A stretch of 45,482 bases of DNA, from contig RWJK01001235.1 in the NCBI GenBank assembly GCA_004335835.1, forward strand, positions 1 through 45,482, given 5' to 3'. Each line of letters begins with the position of its first letter. The first letter of the stretch is position 1. This DNA is from Scenedesmus sp. ARA3. Its lineage: Eukaryota; Chlorophyta; Chlorophyceae; Sphaeropleales; Scenedesmaceae. Shown in pieces: positions 35,098-45,482 of this stretch. The notes below the pieces were generated by a model, which saw nothing but the letters and a program-made list of their open reading frames with translations, did no database searches and had not been told where the DNA came from. The position numbers were made by a program, and so were the translations under genes.

Positions 35098-37008
35098 GGG
35101 CGCAGCAGGTCAGGATGGCAGGCGACAGCTGGCTGCCTGGCTGCAGACAATAGGTGGCATGGGACTCTGGACACATAACAGCTGCATGCGGCGCTTGCCT
35201 TGCTCTGCTAAGGGTACATGTGTCAGGCGACAGCCTTGCAGCATTTGCCTGGCTTCAGTTGTGCAGCTGTGCATGGTGGCTTGCCGCCCCTGCTGCTGTT
35301 GCACATGTATGCCAATTTTATTCATGGCACTGCAAGCCAGAGGGCAGCTTGGGCGGGGCTACCCGTTGTATCCTACTACAGTAGTGACAGCAGAGTGTTG
35401 CGTTTGCAGCAGCAGCAAATGTGAACGCAGTACACGGAATAGGCCAGCATAGAAGCGGCGGGCAACGTTGTACCTTTACCACACCACTGGCGGGAGCATG
35501 ACGCAGCATGGTACAGCCTGGTGTGCTGGCATCGCGTAGTGCACCAGCGTGCTGTGTTGGCGCAACAAAATGATTCTGCAGGCTGGGCAGCTGTCATGCT
35601 GTACTCTGCCCTGGTCTTCAGCATTGTCACTCTCGTGCCTTTGCTGAAGTTGCAGGCCTGCACTGCGATCAATCCTTGTATGCACGGGCAGCATCATTCG
35701 ACACCATGGCCTTGTTTGACCTTACTTGTGTTTGTGCTAGCCATAGCTAGCTAGTAGGTACCGCAGAAGCCTCAGTAGGCACTGTCGTGTACAGCATCAG
35801 CAGCAGCGCGTTTTGGCGTGTCTAGGTGACCTTGAAGGCAGCAGGTTGCCAGAAATGAAGTGTTCTTCAAGCTCATCCTGCAGGTTTAGGTAGATTAGGC
35901 TTGCGTCACCGTAGGCGGTGTCGTGTGTATCCATGCATGGAATTTCCACTACACACTTGCTTGACTCTGTATGTTCAAAGCTTCGTTGATTGTGACGATT
36001 GTGGCACAGCCGCGTTGACTTCGTATTGATCCATGTTTTTGTTAGCCACGTGCCCTCCACACCCTGGGGCCTCTGCATGTGTGGATAGCCAGCTAGCGGG
36101 GTTGGCAGGGTGGGGGGGTTGTTGCTCTCGTGGGCGGCGGTCGTGGCTTTGTGGTATTCTGTCCAGCATCCAGAGCAGGCAACGTTTGACAGGTCAGTGG
36201 CTAAGCCACTGCCAGTTTGCATGCAGCAGGTGTAGCATCTGGCTGGTTGCACCTCTTGTGTGAAGGCTGTGCTGGTGCCCTGCTGGCATCACAGTAGCAG
36301 CTTGCTTCTTTGGTTAGCTTGTTCCTTGAGATGGTGTTTGCAGGGACATGCATACATGCATATCCTCCCTGAAACTGCATTTGTGCACGTAGCCAGTACT
36401 GGGTTTTGCTGGTGAAGCCAGGAGTTTGCGAGGAAGCCTGGGTGCCTTTTGTATAATCATGCTTACACCATTTTGCATCTCAATTTGGTTGTTTGCAATT
36501 CAGCGGGTCTTCTGTGTTCAGGGCTGGAGCTGGAAGTGCTCCACTGAGGCAGCAGTCCATGGTTTGTTGGTGGTCGTGTTCCTTGGTGGTGCGGTTACTT
36601 GGGCAGTCAGACATCTCTTAGTAGCTTCAGGTAAAACTGCGGTCGAGTGATTGCTGACGGATTTGGTGTGATGAGATGGCATTCTAGACGTTATAGTCGA
36701 ACACCACGCGGGAACCTCGCTGTGACAGAGAATAGAAGACGGACACGGTGGTGCTTGTATGTTATATGTATTGACAATGCACTCACATTGTGTGTACTCA
36801 AATCGCCGCGATCCCCGCTGCCGAGCACGAAAGATCGCAGTCAAACTTCGCTGGGTGCTGCTGCAATTGGGTGCTCGAGCCGACTTGCCTTCAGATGGTG
36901 TTCCAATGATGTCAAACATCTGTTCAGTTCGATGTGCCGTAGGCCATAACTAGTACTGGCTATCTTCATTGGACCACCCAGCAGCAGTAACGAGGAGAGC
37001 ACAGAAGC
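35098..37008. other. Long spacer between 33.3-kb gene and TMEM231
   Basis: G/T-rich on the plus strand, similar to 18-23 kb. It should hold the upstream gene's 3' UTR and the TMEM231 promoter. One frame at 36426-36650 is hydrophobic (FCIIMLTPFCISIWLFAI) but has no splice-matched partner. Nothing else can be supported. Confidence 0.45.
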
Positions 37009-38144
37009 ATGGTCCAGGTAAGCTTTAACCGAAGCAAGCTTTGTTGATGAATCGCAGAACACCACAGCATTGAAACCTGGCAGTATTTCCTCGTCATGGC
37101 ATGCCACTAGGTTCCAACCCTGCTCTGCCTGCAGGTGTATCATGAGCCGCTCTGCAGGCGGCACTATGCCAGCTTTGCATCCTTGGCTGCTGCTTTCCCA
37201 GTGCTGATTCGTGTACTGGCAGTGGTTCTAGCATTCTTGCTTGCTTTCGCTACTGGAGGGTTTTGGAAGAAGATCAGCCATGATGTGGTGCAGCCCACAG
37301 TGCACTACAGCGGTGATGCTCTCATGGTGTTGGAGGTAAGATGCTTGCAGGAGCACCCCTGGCATGCGCCTCTTGCCGTAATGCTTTACGTGATTGAAGG
37401 CCAAAGTCAGAAATGATGAATGACAGGTGGCTGGTCTGCACAGCAGCACCGGGTGTGCAGCTGCTGTTGCGCCTATGTATTTAAACAGGGTGCAGGCTGA
37501 TTGCTTAGTCGCCTACAGCAGTGTGTGCTGGAGCGTACGACAATCCTTGTGACAGCACATCTTGACCCTGCGTTGCATGCTGCCTAGGGCATTTCTGAAC
37601 AACGAGGTCTTGCCATGTGGCAAGACCTCGTTGTTCACTTCATGTGTGTGTGCACAACACAGCGGGTATCATGCACGATCAGGATTTCCGCCATCATCAG
37701 CGTGCTTCGAATGTATTGTCTGCAGAGTCTGACTCCTGGCCAAGAACAGGTTTGGACAACGTCTCCAGCCCTGAGAGCAGTGCTGACCAGCAACAGCCTG
37801 TCAGCAAGCGTGCAGGTGCGCCATCATGCATCGGCAATAACCGAAGCAGACAGTGTTGGTCTGTCAGCACCAGCAGCAGCAGCTTCTCTATCAACTGTAC
37901 CGGCCGCCAGCAGCATGCCAGCAAGCGAGTGGGTGTGCCGTATCAGGACAGCAGCTGTTGGCGAAGTGGCAAGCAGCGGCAGCAGCAGCTGCAGCAGCTG
38001 CAGCTCACACAGAAGCATCCACCAGCAGCTGGCCCATGCCGATCCAGCACAACAGCGTCATTGAGGAGAAGTATGTCTCTGTGTTGTAGTGCTTTGTAGT
38101 CAGAGTTGTGAAATGAAACAGCTGTGACCACATGACATGGACCC

Positions 38145-38177
<33 letters not shown>

Positions 38178-40395
38178 CACCCTAGGTTGGAGAGGAGGAC
38201 TACAACTTTGACGGCAAGCCGGACATGATTCGCTTTGTGGCATCAGTGCAGAGCCCCATTCCTGTGCACAGCATGAAGCTGCTGCTGCAGTTCAGCTACG
38301 CGACGCAGGTGCGGCTGCTTGCAGGAAAGCCACAGGATGTGCGCCGCAGGCTGCAGCACGCATGTGTAGGGGCTTTCAGTCAGTTCATGAGTGCTGGGCA
38401 GTTTGACACACAGCAGCCACGCTGCGGTGCTGAAGTGCTGTCGCAGCCATTCAGGCTGTGCTTTGGGGCTGCATGCTTGATCAGCAATTGCAGAGCAACA
38501 GCATGCTCCTGCAAGCCACCTGCTTGCAGGAAGGCACACACACACATGCTTGACAGGATAGTCACACACGCCAGCATGCTGCTAAGTTTTCTCAGAGTGG
38601 TGAATATGCAGAAAACTGCTGTACACGTCGTTGCTAGACATCACAGGCATGATTGCATGTCAGCTGCACAAACACCAAGGGACAGCAGCAGCTGCTGCTG
38701 CTGCTGGGGCACCTGAGGCGGGCTAAGCAACCTCAGCTGCAAGCATGAAGAAACCGGCAGAAACAAACGTGCCTTGTTTCTGTGTGGGTGTCAACTGTGC
38801 TGCTGCAGGGTGCTGCCCGGCTCAAGATGTATGGCCTGGCATACATCACAGCAGCTTCACCGCTGCCAGGCAGCAGCTTCTCAGCGGACGGCCAGGTGGG
38901 GTGCGGTGGGCTGCAGCAGCCGGTGGATTGTTACGGACATATCAGCAGACTGCAGCGCAGCAGCAGCAGCAGCGGCGCAGGGATGCTGTGTCATGCTGAC
39001 TTCACACTAGTGTGGCTAGGACTTACAGAGACAAGCTTATAAACGCCGGTATGTCTGCTGCCTCAAAGTCACTTGCTGTCGCTGTCCCCAGCCCAGTGCC
39101 TTGACAAGGTCCTGCAACCTAACCCCTGCTGCCGCTGCTGCTGCTACTGCTGTTCTATCCTGCAGCTGCTGCTGCACCAGCTTGCGCCGCTGCCAGCCAG
39201 CAGCTTCACCGCTGCGCTGCAGAAGCCGCTGCTGGACTCTTCAGCGCTGCTGGATGGCAGCGCAGTGCAGGTAAGGCCATGTGCATTGTGTGGCCGTGGC
39301 AGTACTGTGCTGGTGCACGGCTGCTGCTGCTGTTGTTGCAGCAAAAAGACTTCATGACATTGCACTACACATTCCAGCTTTCAGGTACCGTTTACTGCGA
39401 CAACAGCAGCAGCCACCAAGTGTTGGTGTGCTGTTCAGCAAGTTGGACTCGTGCCTTTTGTCAAACCTGACATGGTCTGGCACACCATGAACTGCAGGGA
39501 GATGTGGTGCTGCAGTTGAGCAGCCTGCTGAGCAACTACCAGCAGCGCAACATCACCACGGTGTTTGACAACCGCTACCCTGTGTGGAAGGTGAGCGGCA
39601 CACGTTTGGCATGGCAGAGACCTTGACACTCTTTGGCAGTGGCAGCAGCTTGCAACCATATCTACAAGTGCGCGTTACTGGTCGGATAGGACTTGACTTT
39701 GTGACTCCAAGCTTGTTGCCAGCTACGTGGTTGCCCAAGCAGCAGCATGCGTTGCAATATGGGTGTTGCTGGTCCTGAAGCAGTTTTGAAGCTGCTACTT
39801 GCATGCGGTGTGCTGCTGCTGCTGCTGCTGCTGCTGCAGGCGGGCAGCAGCCAGGAGTTTGTGGTGGATGCGAAGATCAGGATCCCACCCAACCAGGTGC
39901 ACTCGTACAGGTAGGCGCACTGGCTCAGACAGGCAATGCCGTTCCGCAGCTGAGCACACTTTTTGACAAGGCATTCTTGTAGCAGCGTAGCGCTTGGCTG
40001 TAACAGTAAGGGCAGATGCATAATGGCAGCAGCTGGTGACCCCTTGCAGGGAGCCTGCAGCACGCTTGTTGTGTGCCGCTCAACCGTGTCAGTCTCGCAC
40101 ACCTGACTTGCTGGCCAAACCGGGGTTTTTTTTATTAGCATTGTCAAGTGAGCAACACAGCCACTTGTGCCTCGTGCTGTGCAAGGTGTCAAAAGTGCTT
40201 GCCGCGCTGCCCACCATATGTGTGCACTGCAGGCCCAGCACCAGCGAGATGCTCAAGTGGGGCTGGGTGCAGTTTGCGTGCGCGCTGTGGCTGGTGTGGT
40301 GGCTGCTGCGCTGGCTGGAGCGGCTGGTGTTTGGGCACAGGGTGCTGGAGACGCGCGTGATCGCTGACCTGCAGCCGCGGCAGCAGCGCTACTGA
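37009..40395 (+). CDS. TMEM231: TMEM231, ciliary transition-zone membrane protein
   Basis: Component of the MKS/B9 complex that forms the diffusion barrier at the ciliary base. Ten exons: 37009-37017 (only MVQ), 37135-37335, 37726-37815, 38186-38308, 38809-38895, 39166-39270, 39342-39384, 39502-39590, 39840-39910 and 40233-40395. They join in phase to 326 residues, close to the roughly 316 of animal TMEM231. Landmarks: N-terminal VYHEP..RRHYAS, a membrane helix at about 22-43, GFWKK...QPTVHY, the W.T.PAL stretch, EEDYNFDGKPDMIRF (family: ED.N.DGK.D...F), VLQLSSLLSNYQQRNITTVF (family: YQERN.TTV), a lumenal FVVDAKIRIP strand, and a C-terminal helix rich in Trp (WGWVQFACALWLVWWLL). Exon 8 uses the AG at 39500-39501; the AG four bases upstream would break the frame. 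Confidence 0.93.
37596..37637. repeat. Perfect palindrome, 20-bp arms and 2-nt loop
   Basis: Arm TGAACAACGAGGTCTTGCCA (37596-37615) is followed by TG and then its exact reverse complement (37618-37637). It lies in TMEM231 intron 2. It could form a hairpin in RNA or a cruciform in DNA. Confidence 0.95.
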
Positions 40396-40565
40396 GCAAT
40401 GGGAGCCTGATTGGTTGCAGCTGGGTGCTAGAGGTGCAGGGGCAGTGCAGACCTGCAGCCGCGCCAGCAGCGCGACTGACCAATGGCAGCCTGGTTGGTT
40501 GCGGCTGGGTGTAAGAGGTGCAGGGTATTGCAGACCTGCAGCCGCGGCAGCAGCGCAACCAAGCT
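40366..40565 (+). repeat. Three tandem copies of the TMEM231 3' end
   Basis: Copies begin at 40366, 40450 and 40533 with GACCTGCAGCCGCG (spacings 84 and 83 bp). The first holds the last codons (DLQPRQQRY) and stop. The second is nearly full length with its stop-like TGA kept. The third is truncated. All downstream copies are untranslated. Confidence 0.92.
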
Positions 40566-41477
40566 GGCCGGAGGGTGTGAGCCGGCTGCTGTGTGGGCTG
40601 TGCAATGGCTGCTGATTTAGCTGATGAGCTGGGTGGTGGGTCCCAGTAGAGTTTGCCTGTCAGGCGCTGGTAACAGTAACAGCTTGCGCACTGGGATACC
40701 CGTATTCTGGATGTTTTGTGTCGTCGCGGCAGCAGCGCCTGTGGGCAGTCAAGAGTGCTGTGGGCATGTCTGGGTGCTCAGCGCTGCTGATAAAATAGTA
40801 GTTCTGTGCCATTGATTGGTGGCTGGGACATGGTTGTGTGTGCTTGTTTGGTGTGCAGGTTCACAGCTGTCCTGCATGGTGCTGAATGCTGGCCATCGCC
40901 TTGCAGTTCGATAGTCAACACGTGTTAAAACCCTCACAATGCTTTTTGAAGCATTGGCCGGCAGATTCATGGGCGACTCCTGCGTTGCACTCATTGCTCG
41001 TTAACGCATGGTTATGTTGGCTCACCACCATCTGCTGGTGGTTTCTGCATGTCACATGGTGAAGTTCACCTATTTGATCGCTGTGCAGTGGCCCTACAGC
41101 TGCATGCTCTGCCACAGTGTAAGAGTGCCCACGCCCACTTCATGAAAAGCTTTTTCACAGCTGAGCCTGTAACAAAGCGGTGAGAAGAGCACACAACCTG
41201 CCTGTTGGTTAGCTGGATGCAGGCAGTGCAGTCACCAGGCCTACAGCCCACCGGGTGTGCTGGTCTCCCAGTGAATCAGCAGGTGCTCCGCCTGCTAGTG
41301 ATGATCTGGACGTCAACCAATATTGTCTGGGTTTACTTTGATGCACCCAAGATGCGTCAATTTAGACACCCTGCTTTAGTCACCCGGGTTCGTGTCCCAC
41401 GTCAGGAAGGTGAGGGCTAACAGCAGCTATATGAACTTGACCACCGGTGAAACGGTCTTCGTATTTTCAAAGTGTTT
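40396..41477. other. Spacer between TMEM231 and serpin genes
   Basis: Apart from the tandem 3'-end copies it holds no supported gene. A TGTAA, the usual chlorophyte poly(A) signal, occurs at 40510-40514, 115 nt past the TMEM231 stop and inside the second repeat copy; the first copy has TGCTA there. Confidence 0.45.
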
Positions 41478-44155
41478 ATGAGGCAAAAGTTCAGGATCGC
41501 CTCGCATTTATTTATCCTGTGCCTGCTCGCCCCGCTTTTGCTTTCGGCACGGCCTAGAACTGGCGTCTTCAAGCATTTGCACGTGGAAATGTCAATACCA
41601 GCGTCTGCTGTGTTTGGTCTCAATCTATTTAGTGCTTTAGCTAAGCTAGGAGCAGGAACAGCTGGGGGCCTGTTCATCTCTCCACTTTCTGCCTACATAG
41701 CTCTGATCCTTGCGCTGAATGGGGCAGGTGGGTGCATGCTGTACATCACGTTCAATTGACCCGGCGAGTCCTTCGCGGACGACGTCTGCTAGCAGGAGTG
41801 ACCAGCAGCAGAAGCCAGCCTGCATGTGTTGCTGCACCACCCTGCTCCTGACCAATGCAACACCCAGCATCACTTGCATGCAGCACACCATGTGCTGCAG
41901 TACTAAATACATGAAATTGTCACCAATGGTCGTGCAGGCCCACTTTCTTCAACACAGCGGGAGCTATGGACAGTGCTCACCCAGAAGCAGCTGCCCAACA
42001 CACTGGCAGCAGCCAACACAGCAGAGACAGCACTCAACAGTGAAGCTTCAGCTCTTATGAAAGCCCTTGCTGCACAGTCTAACAGCAACGGCACGCAACT
42101 GACAATTGCAAATGCTGTTTGGACCAACAAGACTGATGTCCTGAAGCCCTACTCGGACAGTATGCTGAAGCTGTTTCAGGCAAGTAGCATGCTGCATTGA
42201 GCTGCTGCTGCTGCTGCGGATGCTGGGCCCTGCAGCTGCTACTGGGGATTTGCTGATGTCGATGCAGTTGCTGCAGACATGCTGGTACCTCTGCTACGTC
42301 CTGCTGCGCATGCTGATGCTGAGGTAGCAACTGCAGCTGCCTCCCACGCTGCGCCACATGCGTAACCCACCTCGCATACTGCAGCAGCGCTGTAAGAGAT
42401 AGCAATGATGTCCTCAGCCTGCTTCTTTCTATCACCCTTGCAGGCCCCTGTGACTGCTGTGAGCAGCGCCGCGCCCATCAATGACTGGGCTGTGAAGGCC
42501 ACTCGGGGCCTGATCAAGACGGCAGTGCCAGCCAACAGCAAGTTCAAGGCAGTTGTCACCAATGCAGTGTACTTCAAGGTGAGGCTCGACATCAGTCTGC
42601 CACATGTTATGTATTGTTAACTTGCCATGTACCAGCCTGATCAAGACGGCAGTGCCAGCCAACAGCAAGTTCAAGACAGTCATCACCAACGCGGTGTACT
42701 TCAAGGCGAGCCTCGGCATGATTTCAAGTAACATGTAGTTGTCATGTAACATGTAGTTGCAAATGGTGTAACAGTGGCAGTGACAGCTTGCAGCCAGAGG
42801 TCAGGAGGGCCCGCCTGGCTGCATCCAGGGCTCCTGCAACGCTGTAGATGTGTTGGTGTTGCTCTGTGCTGCCTGCTCTGCCAGTAGCAGTTGTTCCACA
42901 CACACAAACTTGCAACCCGTACGTCGCTTAGAAGCGCAGTTGTGCTGCTGACAGTAGCAATCGCACGGCGTTGCCCCGCTGCTTTCCACTGCTGCGTGGT
43001 TGGTTGCTGTGGCTGCAGGGTGCGTGGCAGTACCAGTTCAGCCCCAGCTCCACCTACAAGCGGCCCTTCACCACGCCAGCCAACAAGCAAGTGCAGGTGA
43101 GGCTGCAAATTGCAAGAAAACAACAATGAAACGCACATATCTTGTGGCAGGTGGCAGTGCAACAGTCCCACCACGCATCAGCAGGAGGCCTTGGCTGTTT
43201 GTTTCACAATCCATGCTGGTCGATGTCATACATGTTGCTTCACCTGCTTGTTTGTAGCTTGTGTCCAGCTATGCGGATGCAGGCTTGTCCATCACAGTAA
43301 GGTTGTTATATGTGTGTGCATGTGTGTGCAGGTGGACATGATGGGCAAGGGCTTCTACCAGGCTGATGTGAAGTGGGCTGAGGTGGCGGGCCAGTTCAGG
43401 GCGGTCAAGCTGCCTTACAAGGGCAGCAAAATCGTGGCAGTGGCTGTGCTGCCAGACCAGGTGCGTTTGTAAAACAGGGCACAATGTGCTGAGGGGCGGC
43501 TCAGCAGCTGCAGCTGCATGGGTGGTGGACAGTGTGCTGCGGGGTGCATTGCAGCAATGGCTGTCCCACAGTACTGCCAGAACACAGGGCTGTGTGACTG
43601 CAACTGCACAAATGTGCATGTGCACGTGCTGCTGCTGCTGCTGCTGGTGGTACTGGTGAGGCGGTTTGTGCCTGGTTTTTACCTTACGTGTGGCTGCTGC
43701 TGCTGCTGCTGCTGCCTCTTTGCACTGCTGCAGAAGGCGTACAAGCTGGATGCTGCTGCTGCGCTGGCAGGCATTGGCCTGAGCCGCATCCTGAACGCCC
43801 CGTGGCAGCCTGCCTCAGCAGCAGAGCCCAAGCTGCAGGTGTCACTGCCAAAGTTCAAGATCAGCCAGGAGATGCTGCCTGTTGGACAGGTACGTGCACC
43901 GCGCAGTTGATGGTGGACGGGTTTTGAAGGGTTCTGTGGGGGGTTTGCTGCTCCTGCCCCGCACCAGAGTAGCAAGGAGCGTTGTGTTGTCCATTGGTGC
44001 ACTTGGATTTTTCTGCGGCCCCGTGCTGTTGAGGTGCAGGAACTGTCCCAGCTGACGTGATATTGTGCCTGAGGTCCGAGTGAGTCACTCCCGATGGGTT
44101 TCACTGCTGCTGTTCCTGCTGCTGCTGGTGCTGGTGCTGGTGCTGCTGCTGCTGC

Positions 44156-44248
<93 letters not shown>

Positions 44249-44820
44249 AGGCGCTCAAGGCGCTGAATGTGACTGCTGCTTTCAACCCTGACGTGGCCAA
44301 CCTGGACAGGCTGTCCAAGGATGACCTGTTCATCACAGACGTGACACAGTCGGTGAGCCAGACCACGTGCATCAAGCGGCTGGCATGGCCAGGAGACACA
44401 CTTATCAGCCGTCTGTGCATACGTGGCACCCAGTCACCTGTGGGGCGCCTGGTGCTACTGCATGCCTGCTGCAGGTATGGTTATGCAAAGCATACAAAAT
44501 TTTCTCGTTTAGTACGACACATGGCAGCTCATGCGGACAGCAGCATTTCCTGCACTGCCCAAGTAACAATCCTGCTGCTGCTGCTGCTGCTGCTGCCGCT
44601 GCTGCTGCTGCTGCTGCAGGTGGTGGTCATTGTGGATGAGGTGGGCACTGAGGCAGCAGCAGTGACCAGCATCATGGTGGGAGCAACCGCCTTCATCCAG
44701 GAGACCACACCGCCCATCGTGTTTGACCGGCCCTTCATTTTCATGCTGGTTGATGATGCCAGCAGCAGCGTGCTGTTCATGGGGGTGGTCAAAGACCCCA
44801 CACAGATGAGCGTGAAGTGA
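41478..44820 (+). CDS. Secreted serpin (serine/cysteine protease inhibitor family)
   Basis: Suicide-type protease inhibitor fold. Eight exons: 41478-41727, 41938-42179, 42444-42578, 43019-43096, 43332-43460, 43734-43889, 44251-44352 and 44620-44820. They join in phase to 430 residues. The N-terminus MRQKFRIASHLFILCLLAPL is a signal peptide, suggesting secretion. Serpin landmarks: FGLNLFSAL, GLFISPLSAYIALILALNGA, LTIANAVWTNK (family: L..AN.lf), INDWAVKATRGLIKTAVP, TNAVYFKGAWQYQF (family: NA.YFKG.W...F), VAVAVLPDQ, LQVSLPKFKI (family: v.lPkF), DLFITDV, and the hinge DEVGTEAAAVTS (371 onward), then FDRPFIFMLVDDASSSVLFMG. The small-residue hinge favours an inhibitory serpin. The scissile bond falls in the VGATAFIQ region, with no basic residue there, so a trypsin-like target is unlikely. 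Intron 2 has a GC donor. Confidence 0.94.
42509..42705 (+). repeat. Duplicated 3' edge of serpin exon 3
   Basis: The last 70 nt of exon 3 (LIKTAVPANSKFKAVVTNAV, then YFK) recur at 42636-42705 with few changes (FKTVITNAVYFK), spaced 127 bp. The real copy ends in donor GTGAGG and the extra copy in GCGAGC, so the duplicate has lost its donor. Confidence 0.93.
44104..44250 (+). repeat. Long CTG tract forming an intron 3' end
   Basis: From 44158 to 44247 there are 30 uninterrupted CTG units, followed at once by CAG, which is the acceptor of serpin exon 7. The degenerate start is at about 44104. The repeat occupies the place of the polypyrimidine tract. Confidence 0.96.
44572..44619 (+). repeat. 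CTG tract before serpin exon 8 acceptor
   Basis: About 15 near-perfect CTG units with one CCG, ending in CAG at the splice acceptor. Same arrangement as before exon 7. Confidence 0.93.
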
Positions 44821-45482
44821 GGCGGTTGGTCGTTAGTGGGGTTTCCTGCAGTAGGAGGCCTGGGAGCCAGCTGGAGTGCTGGGTAAAAGGGTGATGTGTC
44901 TGTACAGATCTGTGTAAACTCTTGTGGCCTTTCGCTTGAGAGTCCGTGCCTCGGCTGAACACTATGCTTGGGTGCATTGCATGCCACAGAGTGTGACCAC
45001 ACAGCAGTCTTTCTCTTGTTCAAGTTTGCTGCAGGCCGTGTGTTTGCCTTTGGGATGTCGTATTGATGCATATCCAGTGGGCCCCGAGCTTCACGGAGCA
45101 GGAGTGTCTGTTGAATGTTCTGCACGTGCATTTTAGCATGCGTTGTCTTTCTGATCTCGTGCAGCTGTGCTGCCTGCTGGTTTAAATTCCAGCATGCATG
45201 CTGCAGCATCATATGGTGGCAGCAGCTGATAGCTTCTAGCCATCACTACAGTTGCAGCATGCATTTGACATTCAGCGGCCTTGTGACCATGATGCTTTGT
45301 GTCCTGCCCAGCAATTGTATTCAAGCGGTATGCAAGCATGGAGCAGCGCTGAGTGCCACGACGACCTGAAGTTGTAATGATGTTCGTAGCACTGACACAT
45401 ACAGACTGAGGATGTTAATGACAACACAGCACCAGGACTACCTCTGACTACAAAGGAGCAGAAGACCGTCAGTGCCGTTGCC
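44821..45482. other. Serpin 3' flank
   Basis: A TGTAA at 44913-44917, 93 nt beyond the stop, is a plausible chlorophyte poly(A) signal. The remainder shows no exon, RNA gene or repeat. Confidence 0.45.

Noticed and set aside
36426..36650. A 74-residue hydrophobic plus-strand frame
   Set aside because: It lies in a G/T-rich spacer where hydrophobic frames arise by chance, with no splice partners and no family resemblance.
37816..38064. Continuation of TMEM231 exon 3 as an open frame
   Set aside because: The family expects the EED.N.DGK motif right after this exon. The donor at 37816 and the exon at 38186 provide it in phase, while the read-through is low-complexity Ser/Ala.
39498..39590. TMEM231 exon 8 starting at the first AG (39497)
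   Set aside because: It would require dropping the 43-nt exon 39342-39384, which supplies a conserved strand. The AG four bases later keeps the frame with that exon included.
41383..41410. tRNA T-arm-like sequence (GGGTTCGTGTCCC)
   Set aside because: No matching D-arm, anticodon arm or acceptor stem can be drawn around it on either strand.

Overview
The window is eukaryotic nuclear DNA, most likely from a chlorophyte green alga. Genes are split by many short introns with GT..AG borders. Exons are CAG-rich, coding for runs of Gln and Ala, and intron 3' ends are CTG-rich. Nuclear genes for mitochondrial subunits sit beside ciliary genes. The clade is inferred from composition and gene content only; no marker fixes the species. 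I rebuilt gene models by hand from reading-frame phase and family consensus. Apart from the COX5B N-terminus, the eight named gene models below join in frame from ATG to stop.

Layout: (1) 1.6-4.5 kb, minus: COX5B-like cytochrome c oxidase subunit, with an array of exon-edge copies. (2) 5.9-7.8 kb, minus: TAF7, a TFIID subunit, with a second such array in an intron. (3) 8.5-16.6 kb, plus: a 17-exon NEK1-type NIMA-related kinase with a 15-nt microexon carrying part of the HRD motif. (4) 16.6-24.6 kb: a largely unassigned, GT-rich stretch with a few weak gene candidates. (5) 24.6-25.7 kb, minus: a two-TM, Q-rich-tailed membrane protein. (6) 26.2-29.7 kb, plus: a MATH-domain protein with a long polyQ tract interrupted by an assembly gap. 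(7) 31.5-32.9 kb, minus: a complex I NDUFB8/ASHI-like subunit. (8) 33.3-35.1 kb, plus: a conserved-looking, probably organelle-targeted protein of unknown function. (9) 37.0-40.4 kb, plus: TMEM231, a ciliary transition-zone protein. (10) 41.5-44.8 kb, plus: a secreted serpin.

TAF7/NEK, the two-TM gene/MATH and NDUFB8/33-kb gene are divergent pairs with about 440-710 bp between start codons. The genes do not form one pathway. Two serve cilia (NEK1-type kinase, TMEM231) and two serve the respiratory chain (COX5B, NDUFB8).

The most striking signal is architectural. At least eight exon edges in six genes are repeated in tandem, together with their flanking intron or UTR, at spacings of roughly 83-184 bp. 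Copy number is two to five, and the extra copies often keep intact splice signals. This resembles intron growth or birth by tandem duplication of splice-site-containing segments.
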